A DNA stretch of 64,000 nucleotides, from contig JADLZK010008574.1 in the NCBI GenBank assembly GCA_015847255.1, positions 124,001 through 188,000 of the forward strand, written 5' to 3'. Made by a program: the position numbers and the translations under genes. Each line of letters begins with the position of its first letter. The stretch's first letter is position 1. The DNA comes from Hyparrhenia diplandra (Eukaryota > Streptophyta > Magnoliopsida > Poales > Poaceae). The notes under the pieces were generated by a model. That model saw only the letters and a program-made list of their open reading frames with translations, did not search any database and was not told the DNA's origin. Positions 24,079 through 35,702 of this stretch are shown piece by piece.

Positions 24079-24765
24079 ATCGTAGTTCTGTTGCATCTTA
24101 GTAGTAGCATCGGTAGTACTTGATCGGTAGTACTTATCAGATGGTTGGTCTAGCAGTAGTCCCCGTATGGTCATCTGGTTGTTGTTGGCCAGCCCTACTG
24201 AATCTGGTGCCTCCTTTGGTTGCCTCCTGGTTGGCGTTGGCAACATTGCAAAATGATGCTGTGCTGACCACTGACCAGCTGCATCTTGTGACAGCAACAG
24301 GGGAAGAAATTTCCCAAATTCCATATTCCTGAAAAAATTCCTATCATTTGTATATAACTTTAAATGAACCAACTGTAATAGCGTTCTTTACGAAATTACT
24401 CAAGTCAATAAATGAAAGTCTGAAACTTATAAGGCTGCAAAATAGCTTGTGCGATTTCTGAATCTGTACACAGTACAGTTGACTCTAGTGACTGAACTGT
24501 ACACCATCATAAGACATGTCGATCATTTTCTATTTTGTACAATTAACTCTGTACGATCTCCTTTCATGTAAATCAACAAAATTTGGCTGGTGGATACACA
24601 GAATGGTACAAGGGACCTATCCTTTGATAGTTGGCAAGGGAGCAAGCATCAAGAAAGCTTGCCCACTGCTGAAAAGAATTGCCTATACACACAACAAAAG
24701 AACCAGAGAAAGGTGTAGAGCTAACCTACTCGAATGAACAAAAGATCACTGTGTAACATCCTACC

Positions 24766-27700
24766 CTAAGCTCTACTCACTGTACTCATTTGAACTTCTG
24801 TTTGAGTTACATCATGGAAATCTTGCGACTTCTCCATTTCTCTTGCAATCTGAATGTCACTGGGGATGAAATACTCACTGAAAGCCTTTGCGGCAAAATG
24901 GGGAATCATCCCAACAACAGTTACCGCAAGCAGCAGTGCCCAGAACAAAGCAGTTCCCATCACCTTATAGATTGCCCTGTCATAGAATTACCAAGTCAGT
25001 AGCTGTGAAAATATTTTTTTCCCTACAAGTATAGAGACAAATATTAGAATGCTTGCTTACCAGAAACCAGGCAGGGTTGGAATGGAATCTAAGATCATGA
25101 CACAAATCCATGTCGCAGCAATGCTACCCCATATTGCCGCATGCGTAATCCAGTTCCATCTGATGACATCCATTGCCAGATGAATGTTGACAAGAATAAC
25201 AACAGATAGTGTCCATAGATCTCCGAGGCTGGAACCATCAATTATACTCTTCCTGTATGCAAGGTAGGGGATGAAGAAACAGGCAAGGCTCTGCCAGATG
25301 GAGTCTATCATGATGAATATGAATAGCCTCAGGTTGTAATTCTCCTCTCGCTGCCCTGGGCCATATAGTTGGGGATACTTCAGCAATGTCCGACGGCTGA
25401 GATCCTTGTCGAGAATGGCAACAACAATAGTAGGGACAGCAGTATATATCACAGAGTATAGCACGCTGCTCCACTCAGTTATTGCTGTTGTCAGGGTGAA
25501 ACCAGTGTAAAGTACATACCTGAAATGGTTACCGAATTAATATGTGTTCCTTATACAGACTGAACCAAGTAGTAGTACTTATGGCAAAGTCCTTACCAGA
25601 ATAGCACAAAGACAAAAGTAGCATTTCTGTAGAAGTTATATAGAATCATGTAGGCCATCCTCTGGTAGTTCCAATGGCCATGAACCAACAATAGAGGGAC
25701 CAAAAATCTGAATTGCCCCATGGCAAAATCTGAGGCCATAACAGCTTGCCTTCCCTCTTGGCCACTGATGCCAATGCCAACATCAGCCATTTGAATCATG
25801 GATACATCATTTGCACCTGAAAACATGTATCGTTTCAGTTTTTTGACTCATGAAAAAAACATACACCAAGTTCTCAACTAGAATATAACTGAAGAAGATG
25901 TACCATCTCCAATAGCTAGAGTCATGTCACTTGTTCGCTTCTTTATGAGATCAACAATACCAGCCTTCTGAAGGGGAGCTACCCGGCAGCATAGGACGAC
26001 GTCGCAAGCTATAGCGATTTCAAAAAGCTGAAAAATCGAAAAGTTAATGAGTTGCTGAAAAACGAGTTTACTCAGTTGCTATTTTTTTTTATAGTATATT
26101 ATAGTATACCTTCTCTTCCCAGTCCGTATCGAAAATGTAGACAAGGCTATTACCATCAATAATCAAAGCAAGGGGCACCCTAAGTTGGGGGTCTGTTGAG
26201 AATGATCGGTATTTGTTAACCATGGCAATTGCATCTTCTAGACTCCTCCTGCATGAGTCTCTTGAGCGACTGTTAATTACAATCTGTGTCATGTCACTTG
26301 TCAAAAGCTTGCAGGAATAGCCGATGGAGATGGCAGTTTCTTGCTTGTCACCTGTTAGAACCCAAACCTTAATCCCTGCCTCCCTCAGTTTCTCAATTGC
26401 TTCAGGCACTCCATCCTGCAGCTTGTCATCAATTCCAGTGGCACCTAATAGACGCAAGTTTGTCTCGATGTTGGCAGCCACATTGCGGAGTTGGTTTCCT
26501 CTTCCTAGTAGTGCGGTGCTAGCCTTTTCATAAGCCATTTGCCACTCCTGAAACTTTTCTTGGCTAAGTTCCCGCATACCAATGACAAGTGTTCGCAGAC
26601 CTAGTGATGAATATGAATGGAGATGCTTCTCTGTTGCTTGGACAACATCTGAATTCACAGTTTTGTCAATGACTCCAAACATCGAACTATCTGCACCTTT
26701 TACAAACAGCTTGACAGATTTATCAGGGCACCCAATTATAACAGACATCCTCTTGCGGTCACTGTCAAACTCATGAAGACCAAGGACATCATATCTGCAA
26801 ATCATATCCAGTAAAAAAAAAGGTAATTAATTAAGCAAAAATTCAAGAAAATAGGAAAGGCTGGAGACAAAAAAAAAAAAAAATTCAGGTGAAATTGAAA
26901 AAAAGAAGATGGTAACAAAGACTAGTCTTATATATGTACAAAGGCAATAGGAAAAATCCATACATTGCAAGACAAACAGGAGTCATTCAGGGTACTATGC
27001 TAATTCAGGTAAAGTAGTTGAGAGGGTTCTAAGCTAATTCAGGTAAAGTAGTTGAGACAGTTTTTCATTTTTCAGAATTAAAGACACCACTAACTGTCTG
27101 CAGTCTGCACTACAAGCCCCCAAAACAAGATGCAAGCAACAGCCACAAACAACATCTACTAAAATACAGAAACGAACGGTAGCTGAGTATAGAAAACTCC
27201 ACTTCCCGTTGTCCCTATTTCTAATGCTGTTAATCTGTGAATGGTGCCCCACCGAAAATGTCAATGAGTGCCTACATTATCTATTGCAAGAAGAATGTCA
27301 CAGTCAATAATACCTCAGCTTCTCGCCAAGGACGTCGATCACAATGTGGCCCGATGTTCGTTCGACTAGCACAAAGCCATATGCCGCGGCGGCAGAGACC
27401 AATGCCTGCTCATCCGGTGACTCGCCTTGGTAATCGATCACCTTCTTCTTAGGGTCCGGACCATCAGCGATCATGGGAACAATGGTGTTGCACGTTGCCA
27501 GGGCGAGAAAGAACTCTCGAGTCTGAGTCCCTTGCTCGGTATCAGCCCCATCCCTGATCAACTTCACCAGCTCAGGATCGGTGTTTACCGATATTTTTGG
27601 CGCCCAAATCAGATCACCTCTGCTACGAATCAAAAGTAATCAATTGCCAACGATGGCTCTCCTAATTAAAAAGAACGGATGGGATAAAGGAGATGCTATA

Positions 27701-29064
27701 GTACCAGGAGGCCGCTGCCGTGCGATGTCGCTGTAATCGACACCGTCAACGCTCGCGCACCGGAACTCCATCTTATTCTGCGTGAGCGTGCCGGTCTTAT
27801 CGGAGAATATGCACTTAATCTGGCCTAGGTCCTCGTTGATGTTGAGAGCCCGGCACTGGAACCTCGAATTGGAGGACTCGTCGTACAGCCTCGTGTCCCG
27901 GATCATGAAATAGGCCTGCCCCAGCCTGACGAGCTCCATGGAGATGTAGAGCGAGATGGGTATCATGATCTGGAACACGATGACCGCCATGAGGTAGATG
28001 AAGACGATCTGGGCCGCGATGCCGTAGTAATTGTAGTTGCGGTAGCCATTGTCGTCGTCCTTGTCGCGGCGCAGGTAGTCCTTCTTGTGGAAGAATTGCG
28101 CGAGGTCGAGCCCGTGCTCGTGGGTGTGCAGCCAGACGCCGGAGAGCGTGGCGACGATGGAGCAGAGCACGACGAGGATGGCAGAGAGGAAGAGCGTCTC
28201 GCGGTTCATGTGCGTCTCGAGGCGGCTGCGCTTCTTGGGCGCGCCGGCGTTGTTGAGCATGGCCTTGGTCTCCCGCCCCGCGTACACGACGACGCCGACG
28301 GCCCACGCCGTGTTCTTGAGCTCGCAGCCGCGCAGCACGATGTTGGACGGGCCGAGCGGTATCCGGCGGGTCTCCCCTTGGAGCTCGAGGTTGGCCTGGA
28401 AGCCGTAGATGTTGCGGTTGGGGCGCTCGGCGCGGACGACGGCCCCGGCGAGGCGGTCGGGCGGCGTGGACAGCGTCTCTTGCTTGGCGTAGCGGGTCTT
28501 GAGGTTGGACTCGCCGTCAAGGTTGAGCGTCTGCACGTAGGCGACGCCGGTGGGCTCGCTGGTGGCGAGGAGGACCATGTCCGCCGGGAGCGACTCGTTG
28601 GACACGACGCGCACGACGTCGCCGACGCGGACGCGCTTCCACTCGGTCGGAACGAACTCGCCACCGGCAGGGGAGAGGACCGCGGCGAGTCGTCCGTTCT
28701 CGGCGCGGTCGGAGCGGTGGCGTCGCCAGTCCTCGTACGCGTCCTTGACGGCGGTGACGAGGAGGACGAAGGCGAGCGGCATGACGGACGCGCCCCGTCC
28801 GAATACGGCGAGCTGGGGCAGCTGGTTGAGCACGGCGATGGCGAGGAAGTAGACGTAGGCGAGGCGGTGGAACTGCTCGAAGAGGTTCCGCGGCAGGAAG
28901 GTGAGCGGCGAGTACTTGGCGGTGCGCACGGCGTTGCCCGCGAGGTCGAGGCGCTCGTTGGTGCGCGCGGGGTCCGCCACGCGCACCACGCGGGCGTCCT
29001 CGTCGCCCAGCTCCTTCTGCGACGCCGACATGTGCCGCGACGACCCGTGGTCCTCGGCCGCCAT
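24766..29064 (-). CDS. ALA1: P4-type ATPase, phospholipid flippase (ALA1-like), intact
   Basis: P4-ATPase that flips phospholipids between membrane leaflets; plant ALA1 acts at the plasma membrane with an ALIS/CDC50 beta subunit. Seven exons with GT-AG junctions and matching phases: 29064-27705, 27617-27314, 26794-26110, 26027-25904, 25816-25597, 25519-25061, 24976-24766. They total 3,363 nt and encode about 1,120 residues, normal for the family. The start MAAEDHG is the first in-frame ATG. Landmarks: NLDGESNLKTRYAKQET (actuator loop), MIPISLYISMELVRLGQAYF (TM4 with the flippase PISL signature), CIFSDKTGTLTQNK (phosphorylated aspartate near residue 422), KGADSSMFGV, TGDKQETAISIG (nucleotide domain), GDGANDVSMIQMAD (hinge), then VRWNW-type TM segments and a short basic C-terminus. 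No frame break was seen. Family certain; ALA1 by resemblance to Arabidopsis ALA1. Confidence 0.93.
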
Positions 29065-32000
29065 GGCGGGCGGGGCGAGGCGCGGGCGTGCGCTGACCGT
29101 GACCGGCGCGGGCGTCAGACGACGAGCGGGAGCCGCCACGGAGTCTCAGCTCCCGCGTTCCCGGGCATGCCGCTCCCCGGCGCGCGCGCGCGTGAAGGTC
29201 GGGTCGGGGTCGGGGTCGGGCAACGGTCGCCGTGTTCGGGTGAGCGAACAGGGGCGCGCGGGGACGGAGGGAAACGAAACAAGCAACGAACGAGCAGAGT
29301 CTGGCGGAAGACGAGTTGGGTTTTGGCAGGTAAAAGCAAGCGGCGAGGAGGCTGCGGTGGTTGGCCGAGGTGGACGCCTGGGAGTAACTAGGGTGAGTGC
29401 CGCATTAAAGATTGGATTTTTCAGCAGGCGCCGTTACTCCGCAAGCCGGGGAGGAGGAAGCGAAGCGAAGACGGAAAGGAAGTGGATCGTTGGAAATGGT
29501 TTGGCCATGGCGCTTAAAATCTGGCAGGGGAGTTGGTGAGGACGACGGGGCGACGGCACCGTTTGTATGAGACAGGCAACAAGGGAGAGTGGAGGAACTC
29601 GGCGACGACTTTCGTGCCCTCGCCTGCCGCCAGCCAGCATTGGGTTTGCGTTGTTTGAATGATGAAGAGGAATCTGCTGCAGATGTACTCCTACTAATTA
29701 AGCAGACCCTAATGGGAATAATAATAGGAGGAAGATTTGGTAACGCTCCTCCCGACCCTCTCTGACTGTCCCCGTGGAAGCTTCTGTGGATCTCCACTTG
29801 ACAGGACACAGCAAATCGACAAGCGGATGGGGCTAAACGCCGGACTTGTTTTCATTTCTTTGACCCATTTCCTCGCTAATCATCCTAGCAAATCGCGGAG
29901 AAATCAGGCTGTCACACTCGCATCCGGATGAGGAGGAGCACCGCGGAGTCAAGGATGGACGGGAGCGGGGGGGCGTGCCGTGGGGGCCGGGCGGCGTGGC
30001 GAGGGGTTTCTTTCGCTTTCGCGGCCACTAAACAAAGCCGGCTGTTTGGTACCAGGCAGGGCCGCCGGTGCCGGCCGGCGTCTGCTTGGTGTCGTGGGCG
30101 GAGGAGATGGATCTTGAACCTTCGGATCCCAAAGGCAGATCGGATGATGGATGGGTGGGTGATTGATGATGCTTCCTTTTTGTACGCGTGGAACCTGACC
30201 TGTTAAACCTCAGCTCTATCTGCATGGTGTTGTTGTTGATGCAAGGAGAGCACTGTATTGCGCTGCTCTTTAATCTTTTGATTGATTCTTTTCCTGGCTC
30301 AGAAAAGGCTTCACATCCTATTCACGAATCAAGAAAGCTTTCCCTTCGTGCTTAAGCTTCCAGTTCCTAGCTAGGCACCCATCTATAGCCGCTATTTCAG
30401 ACACTTTTTATTATTGGGCATATGATGGATTGATATATAATTAGACAAATAGGATATGATTTATGTAATATGCACGCACTATACTATCATTTATTTAATA
30501 TGCACAAATTACCCTGCTATGTGATATTAGCTGGGGTCATCGTGTTTTGAACAGCTGCACGTCTTAATCCTAAACCGTTCTAGTAGGGAGAGGGGAAAAA
30601 AAGAAAATAATGAGAGATTTGCATTACTTGCACGGCAATCACAAGACCGAGTGGTGTATTGTATTGTACTATTACAAAAAAAAAAAAGGATCTCTGACTT
30701 GCTGACTTTTGCTGTGCCCGCACGTACGTGCTTCCTTTTTCCCACCATTTTGAATTCGATTCGAAATCACGGCAAGGCTTGCGACCACGCTAAAACAAGT
30801 TGACGTGTATAATAATAATCCGGGCCCCTATATCATTTTTTTATGAACAGGCCCCTATATCATTATTATTATTGTATCGGTAGACGAATCTTGTCAGGGA
30901 GCTGCTCCTAATCCACACGATAAGCCACGCACAAAGCTTCCGTTATGGCGTTATGAACTAAGCCGCCGGGCCGGGGCGGGTCAACTTGCGGACAAGCGGC
31001 TGCCGCTCGGGCCGGGAGCAGTTGACATCAAGCCGCCCCTCCATCTAATCTAACTACTGGTACTCCGGCTTAACGACTGAAAGCGACTTTTCCCGCGCAT
31101 AAACTACGTCCATTAGAGCGCTGTAAACTTCGTGGCGGGGTCATCCCATCCCAGCCGGATCATGCGTGACGACCGTGCTTGCGTTTGCACTGTACTGGAC
31201 GCCCTGTCGAGGTCCCATGACCGATGGCACGCACGGACCATCATAAAAATACATGCTTGATATAAAAAAAACGTGCATGGTTCTATTGGTTGGTACGGAA
31301 AAACAGTTCCAGATGAGTTGACAGTGTGTTAAAATATTTTGAGACGTTCCGGAGTACAGTACCATCACTGGATCAGAGCATGGCACTATATATGGCAGGC
31401 AGGCTGGCAACAGTAGCTGACTTTTTCTATGGCACCTTTTGATAAAAAGAAAAGTTGGTTGCTTTGAGCTACTGGTGTGTGAGTGAGGCAGAGAAATATT
31501 TTTGTTTTTCTAGCAATGGTGATCGATCGATCCAATTCGTGAAAATTGGTGGATGAGTGAATGGGTCGGCAAGTGATGGATACGTACGGAGCGCAGTATA
31601 TATATCAAATGTTCACAGTAGCTGTACGAGTAGTTGCCATAAAATGAAACGTGCACTGTGCGGACTTGAATTCGTGAAGAGATGTGGCACTGTTGGCATC
31701 GTCCTCAGCTTCAGAGCCTTTGGATGGCTGGGTGGACGACCGACCAAACCCCACTACGACCTGACCACGCCATATCGCACAGTAGATGTGGACTGTAGAT
31801 TGGGTTAAGAAAAAAAAGGAGAATTGCATCTCTGAATGCTCTGCAGCGACCACCGAGAACTTTATGATTCGATTTTATTTTATATTTTACTATGCCTGGA
31901 TTTATTCTGCATGCATATGGACGACGGATCATAAGCTTGCTTGTACGACGATCGAGCTAGTACAAGAAGAGGACAAATTAAATAATGTGTCATTTGCCCA

Positions 32001-33472
32001 TTTCTTTCATTTCTTCCCTGGACGAGCCTGGTTGGTCACTTCTGCGCGCAGCGCAGTTCTCTTTTCCAGGAAAAGGGCAGATTACTAAATAAACAGGCTT
32101 GTACGATAGCAACAGGTTTGGCATGAGGAAATTTCCATATTTATTAAAACAGGCTTGTACTAACCACCGCTGATCGTTACGTACATTGGAGAGAATTTGT
32201 CCTTTTTTTTTTTTTTTTGTTATCTTTTTCTTTGTTAAGTGGGTCTTTAGATTTCTTGTGAATCAAGTTCATGCATGCAAGTTTGACGCGAAGAAAGTTC
32301 ATCTGCCGTGTCTCTCCAATCCCGCGTTGAGTTGTCCAGAATTGACCAGAATTAGTATAGTGGAAAAGACAAGCTCATGCTGAAGTTGAAGATGAAGATG
32401 TGATCAAGGAAAGGATCTCTTGGTATCATGCGGTGGCTGTAACACTAATGCTAATTTAAACCAAGTCAAACCCTGCTAAACCAAAAACTGGCAGGGCCGG
32501 CTGGACCACTTAACGAACCAGGGCGCTGGAAAAAGTTAGGCGTACACGTGCTATCGGAAGACAGGCTTGCAGGAGTAGAGCTTGTTGCAGGGTTACGCTG
32601 CGCCATGGCCATTTGATCAAACGAATCCACTGCAGTTGACACGCCACCGGTGGAAACTGAAGACTAATCAACGTCGGGCAAACCATGGCGAGCACAGTAA
32701 TAAACCGGCCAAGTCTCGCCGGCCGGAGCGTCGCAGCGCTCCGTCCGGTCCTACACGGCACGCCAACTCGCCAACACCGATAGACCAAGCGGAGGCCGCG
32801 GAGGGCAGCAAGTTGACAAGCACGCCGGCCAGGCAAGCATCACGCACGCTGGAGAGGGGCCCCGTACGCCCGCGACATGTGGCGGCCTGGCGGCCGGGCG
32901 ACGGAGGCAGGGGGCCGGCTGGCCATGTCCGTGCGTGCGTGTCCGTGTCGCGCGCAGGGGGGCAGGGCAGCTTTGGTTGGTTGGCCCTAGGCCTAGCAGC
33001 TAGCACAACAGGTCGTAGTAGACGCCTGGCCAGGACGAAGAATTTTTGGGAACCTCGTGGCCGTGAGTCGTGACTCGTGGGCGCCGTCGTCCGTGTGGTC
33101 TGGCCCCGCCCTCCTGGCCTGTTCGGGCGCGGCCGGCCGTGCGGGCGCCGATCTGGCTTGTGCAGCACGGGAGCATAGCATCCCGGCCGTCGGGTTCCCA
33201 TCGAACGGTCAAATCCTGGCTGCGCCACCTGAAAAAGGCCGTGCTGGTGGGTGGCGTTGTTGCCATGGCCCGTGGGCCCGTCGCTGGGCCGAGTTTGACT
33301 TGTTGTTCTCAGGACTTGGGAGCTCCAATTTTTTTTTTTCAGATTAGTTGCGTCACGTACTGTATGTACTTAAAATCTTTATATGTACTATTCAATAGCA
33401 CGCGATCAGCCGATGAAAGATTTTGATACTACTAATCGTGGAAGCAACGGCGCACATGTGAATGCCACACGC
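29065..33472. other. Upstream region of the flippase and intergenic DNA
   Basis: 29,065-29,650 is GC-rich and probably holds the flippase 5' UTR and promoter. ORFs antisense to exon 1 are shadows. Beyond about 30.2 kb the DNA is AT-rich without recognisable genes. 32,600-33,300 is another GC-rich island with a 186-codon minus-strand ORF and overlapping plus-strand ORFs, none identifiable. Confidence 0.4.
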
Positions 33473-33479
33473 ATCCCGT

Positions 33480-34140
33480 CAGGGCCGTCCCTGGGGGCGT
33501 GCAGCCAGGGCGACGGCACAGGGCCTCCAAATCTGAGAGGCCTCCAATTTTCTAGTAGTACAAGTCCATAAGAAATAAAAAATACAGCTTAGCAGGATAC
33601 GTTTAGTTGGCCCATGCCCATATCAGGATCACCCACTAGTAAAACCTAATAAAAAAATGACTCTCCACCCGGCCACATGGTGAACATGTTGGTTTCCTAT
33701 GGTCATGTATCGCAAGCGACGGCAAACGGTGAGGCCCTGAAGGCTGAAGGTAATACTAATCATTTATATTCATTGTTTTTCAATTCGTTCACAACGAAAA
33801 TATAGCGAACAGCGGATCCATGTCTAAATTTGGTTCTTTCGTCTAGACACGTACTCGCCTAGTGTTTGAAGATTGAAGCCATGTCTTGTGCAAGTTGTTG
33901 GTCTAGAATTTTTGAATCGTGTTGCAAAAGCATAAGGAAAAAGGCATAAAGTATTTAATCCAAATTCAGAAAGGAGAAGTTTATTACAAAACAATAACAT
34001 GTGTCATCTGATAATCAACACTTGACCAAGGGCAAAGCAATTGTATCAGTAATGCCGATAATTATCCTATTATTTTCTTAAGTTAATAGGCCTCATTTTT
34101 CAATTCGAGCAGGGCCTCCGACCTCGTCGGGACGGCCCTG
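33480..34140. mobile_element. hAT-like nonautonomous element
   Basis: Ends CAGGGCCGTCCC and GGGACGGCCCTG are perfect 12-bp inverted repeats of the hAT type. ATCCCGT lies immediately outside both ends (33473-33479 and 34141-34147), a 7-bp match where hAT elements normally make 8. The 661-bp interior has no transposase ORF. Confidence 0.8.
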
Positions 34141-34147
34141 ATCCCGT

Positions 34148-35702
34148 GTGCTTTGCTTTGGCGCAGCTGGGCCCCGCATGTAAGCCAGTAGAAGCTTCGA
34201 TCGGGAGCCAATCTGGGAGTTTTTTTTTTTTTCTTTTTGATCGATCATGCCAATCTGGGAGTTGACACGTCCAGGGTTCCCACTCTCTTAATTAGTCTTC
34301 GCACATGTCCATTAATTGGGGTGCATGAGAGAGAGGGATGATGATTGATGCAGTTCTTCTAGATGGAGTTGAAACTGGAAGATTTCGTGATCACTTCATT
34401 GACTAGTTTTTCTATATATATATATATATCGGAAATGCGCTTCTAGATGATGGGGTTCAAAGATTTCGTGATCATCTCATGGTTTAGTTTTTTTTCTTCC
34501 ATCTTCATTGATTGCTGAAGGCGTGGCCTGCGTGCCGTCAACCTGTCAAATCCAGCGCACCGTTGTCGCTCACCTAAACGTGTGCCGAGGCGATGATATG
34601 TGAAAAAATTTGCGACTACGCGTGGGACATGCAAACAAAAAGAAATTATGTATGCCCGCAGGCAGCGTCAATAGGCTACTAGCTCCAGGCTTCTGAATCT
34701 GAATTGAATAGTCGGAGCAAGTAATAAGTGGGCCCGGATACTGAAGAATATATATAATCCTCGTCACTTTCAAGCTTGGCTGGCTAAAAAAGATACTAGA
34801 ATAGAAAGGTCGCTAGTTTGAATCTTGTATTATCCTCTCTGCCGATGTGATGCCTCGATCATGGCTGATAGAATAGAATGGAAGCCGACGGTTTTGTCTG
34901 TGCTCGTGTAACTAACCTAGCCGCCGCCTGGTCGCTCCATATATTGAAAAGAGCCCTAGGGGCCAACCAAATTCTTGTTCCGTGGTGGCGGCTTTGAGCC
35001 ACCGCAAAACTAATTCGCTACCAACCAGCAACTGCTCCACATGCAGAATATATTTTCTGCGTCGTCGTCATGCTAAAAGATGTTCTGCGTCGAAGCACAG
35101 TGCCCTGGCCTGGCCTGAAAAACGTGGAGCCCGGTCACCGGTGGTCCGTGCACGCGGCAGACCAGCTATCTGGGCGACGATTTTCATTGGTCAATCACTC
35201 CGGCGTGCTACGCCGGGTATGCTGTACTATGTGGATACACACAGATACACACCAACCAACAGGGCAAAACCCTGGCGAGGCTAATCGGCGTAGCATCCAT
35301 GCGCCTGCAGGTCTCTTCTCTTGTGCTTGCTCTCTACCCAAGTGGAGCAGTTGATGTGCACCAGTCTCTATCGCTCATCACAGATGCAGAGAGAAAAGTA
35401 CGTATCAGGCTGGACGGGCCCGAGATTTTGGTGACGCCATTGGGGAAAAAATCATATTCCCCGTATGTTTGTTTGTTTTCCCCTTGTCTCATGCGATGGG
35501 ATCAATCTAAGACACCCGCCTACGTGTTGCTATCAATCCCATCCCGACACACCAGCAGAACGGCGATCAACTCGACAGCAAGCAAACAAGCAATTCACCG
35601 AAACAGAACAGCAATGTAATACATCACGCAGCAAACCGAAAAGCAAGAAATTCGCAGATGATGGAACTGGTAGCATTAGCAAGATGGAACGTACGTACGT
35701 AC
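34148..35702. other. Region between the truncated flippase copy and the hAT-like element
   Basis: This is where exons 3-7 of the second flippase copy should begin. I found no GDGANDV, KGADSS or TGDKQET equivalent. A TA dinucleotide run lies near 34,413-34,429. The 34,980-35,620 ORFs have no domain. Confidence 0.5.

Larger units (their letters stand above)
19285..24765. other. Intergenic DNA with diverged duplicate blocks
   Basis: The 3' flank of the lectin gene (about 19,290-20,000) recurs in pieces at about 20,870-21,170 and 22,120-22,260, and 21,060-21,350 pairs with 22,440-22,690. A short reading frame at about 20,130-20,240 resembles the C-terminal part of F-box/DUF295 proteins (AVEVHRVDWLGDG), followed by a GC-rich minisatellite. 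At 21,418-21,860 the text (TGTCGGGGACCC, and CTCGCCCGAGG repeated) resembles a degraded Gypsy-type LTR. A 60-residue ORF at 22,783-22,968 and ORFs at 23,320-23,750 were not recognised. Confidence 0.45.

Noticed and set aside
28087..29391. 434-codon ORF on the plus strand
   Set aside because: It is the antisense shadow of flippase exon 1 and reads as low-complexity E/G/V/R-rich text without a domain.
32668..33228. 186-codon minus-strand ORF
   Set aside because: GC-rich, arginine/proline-rich, no domain, with competing frames on the other strand.
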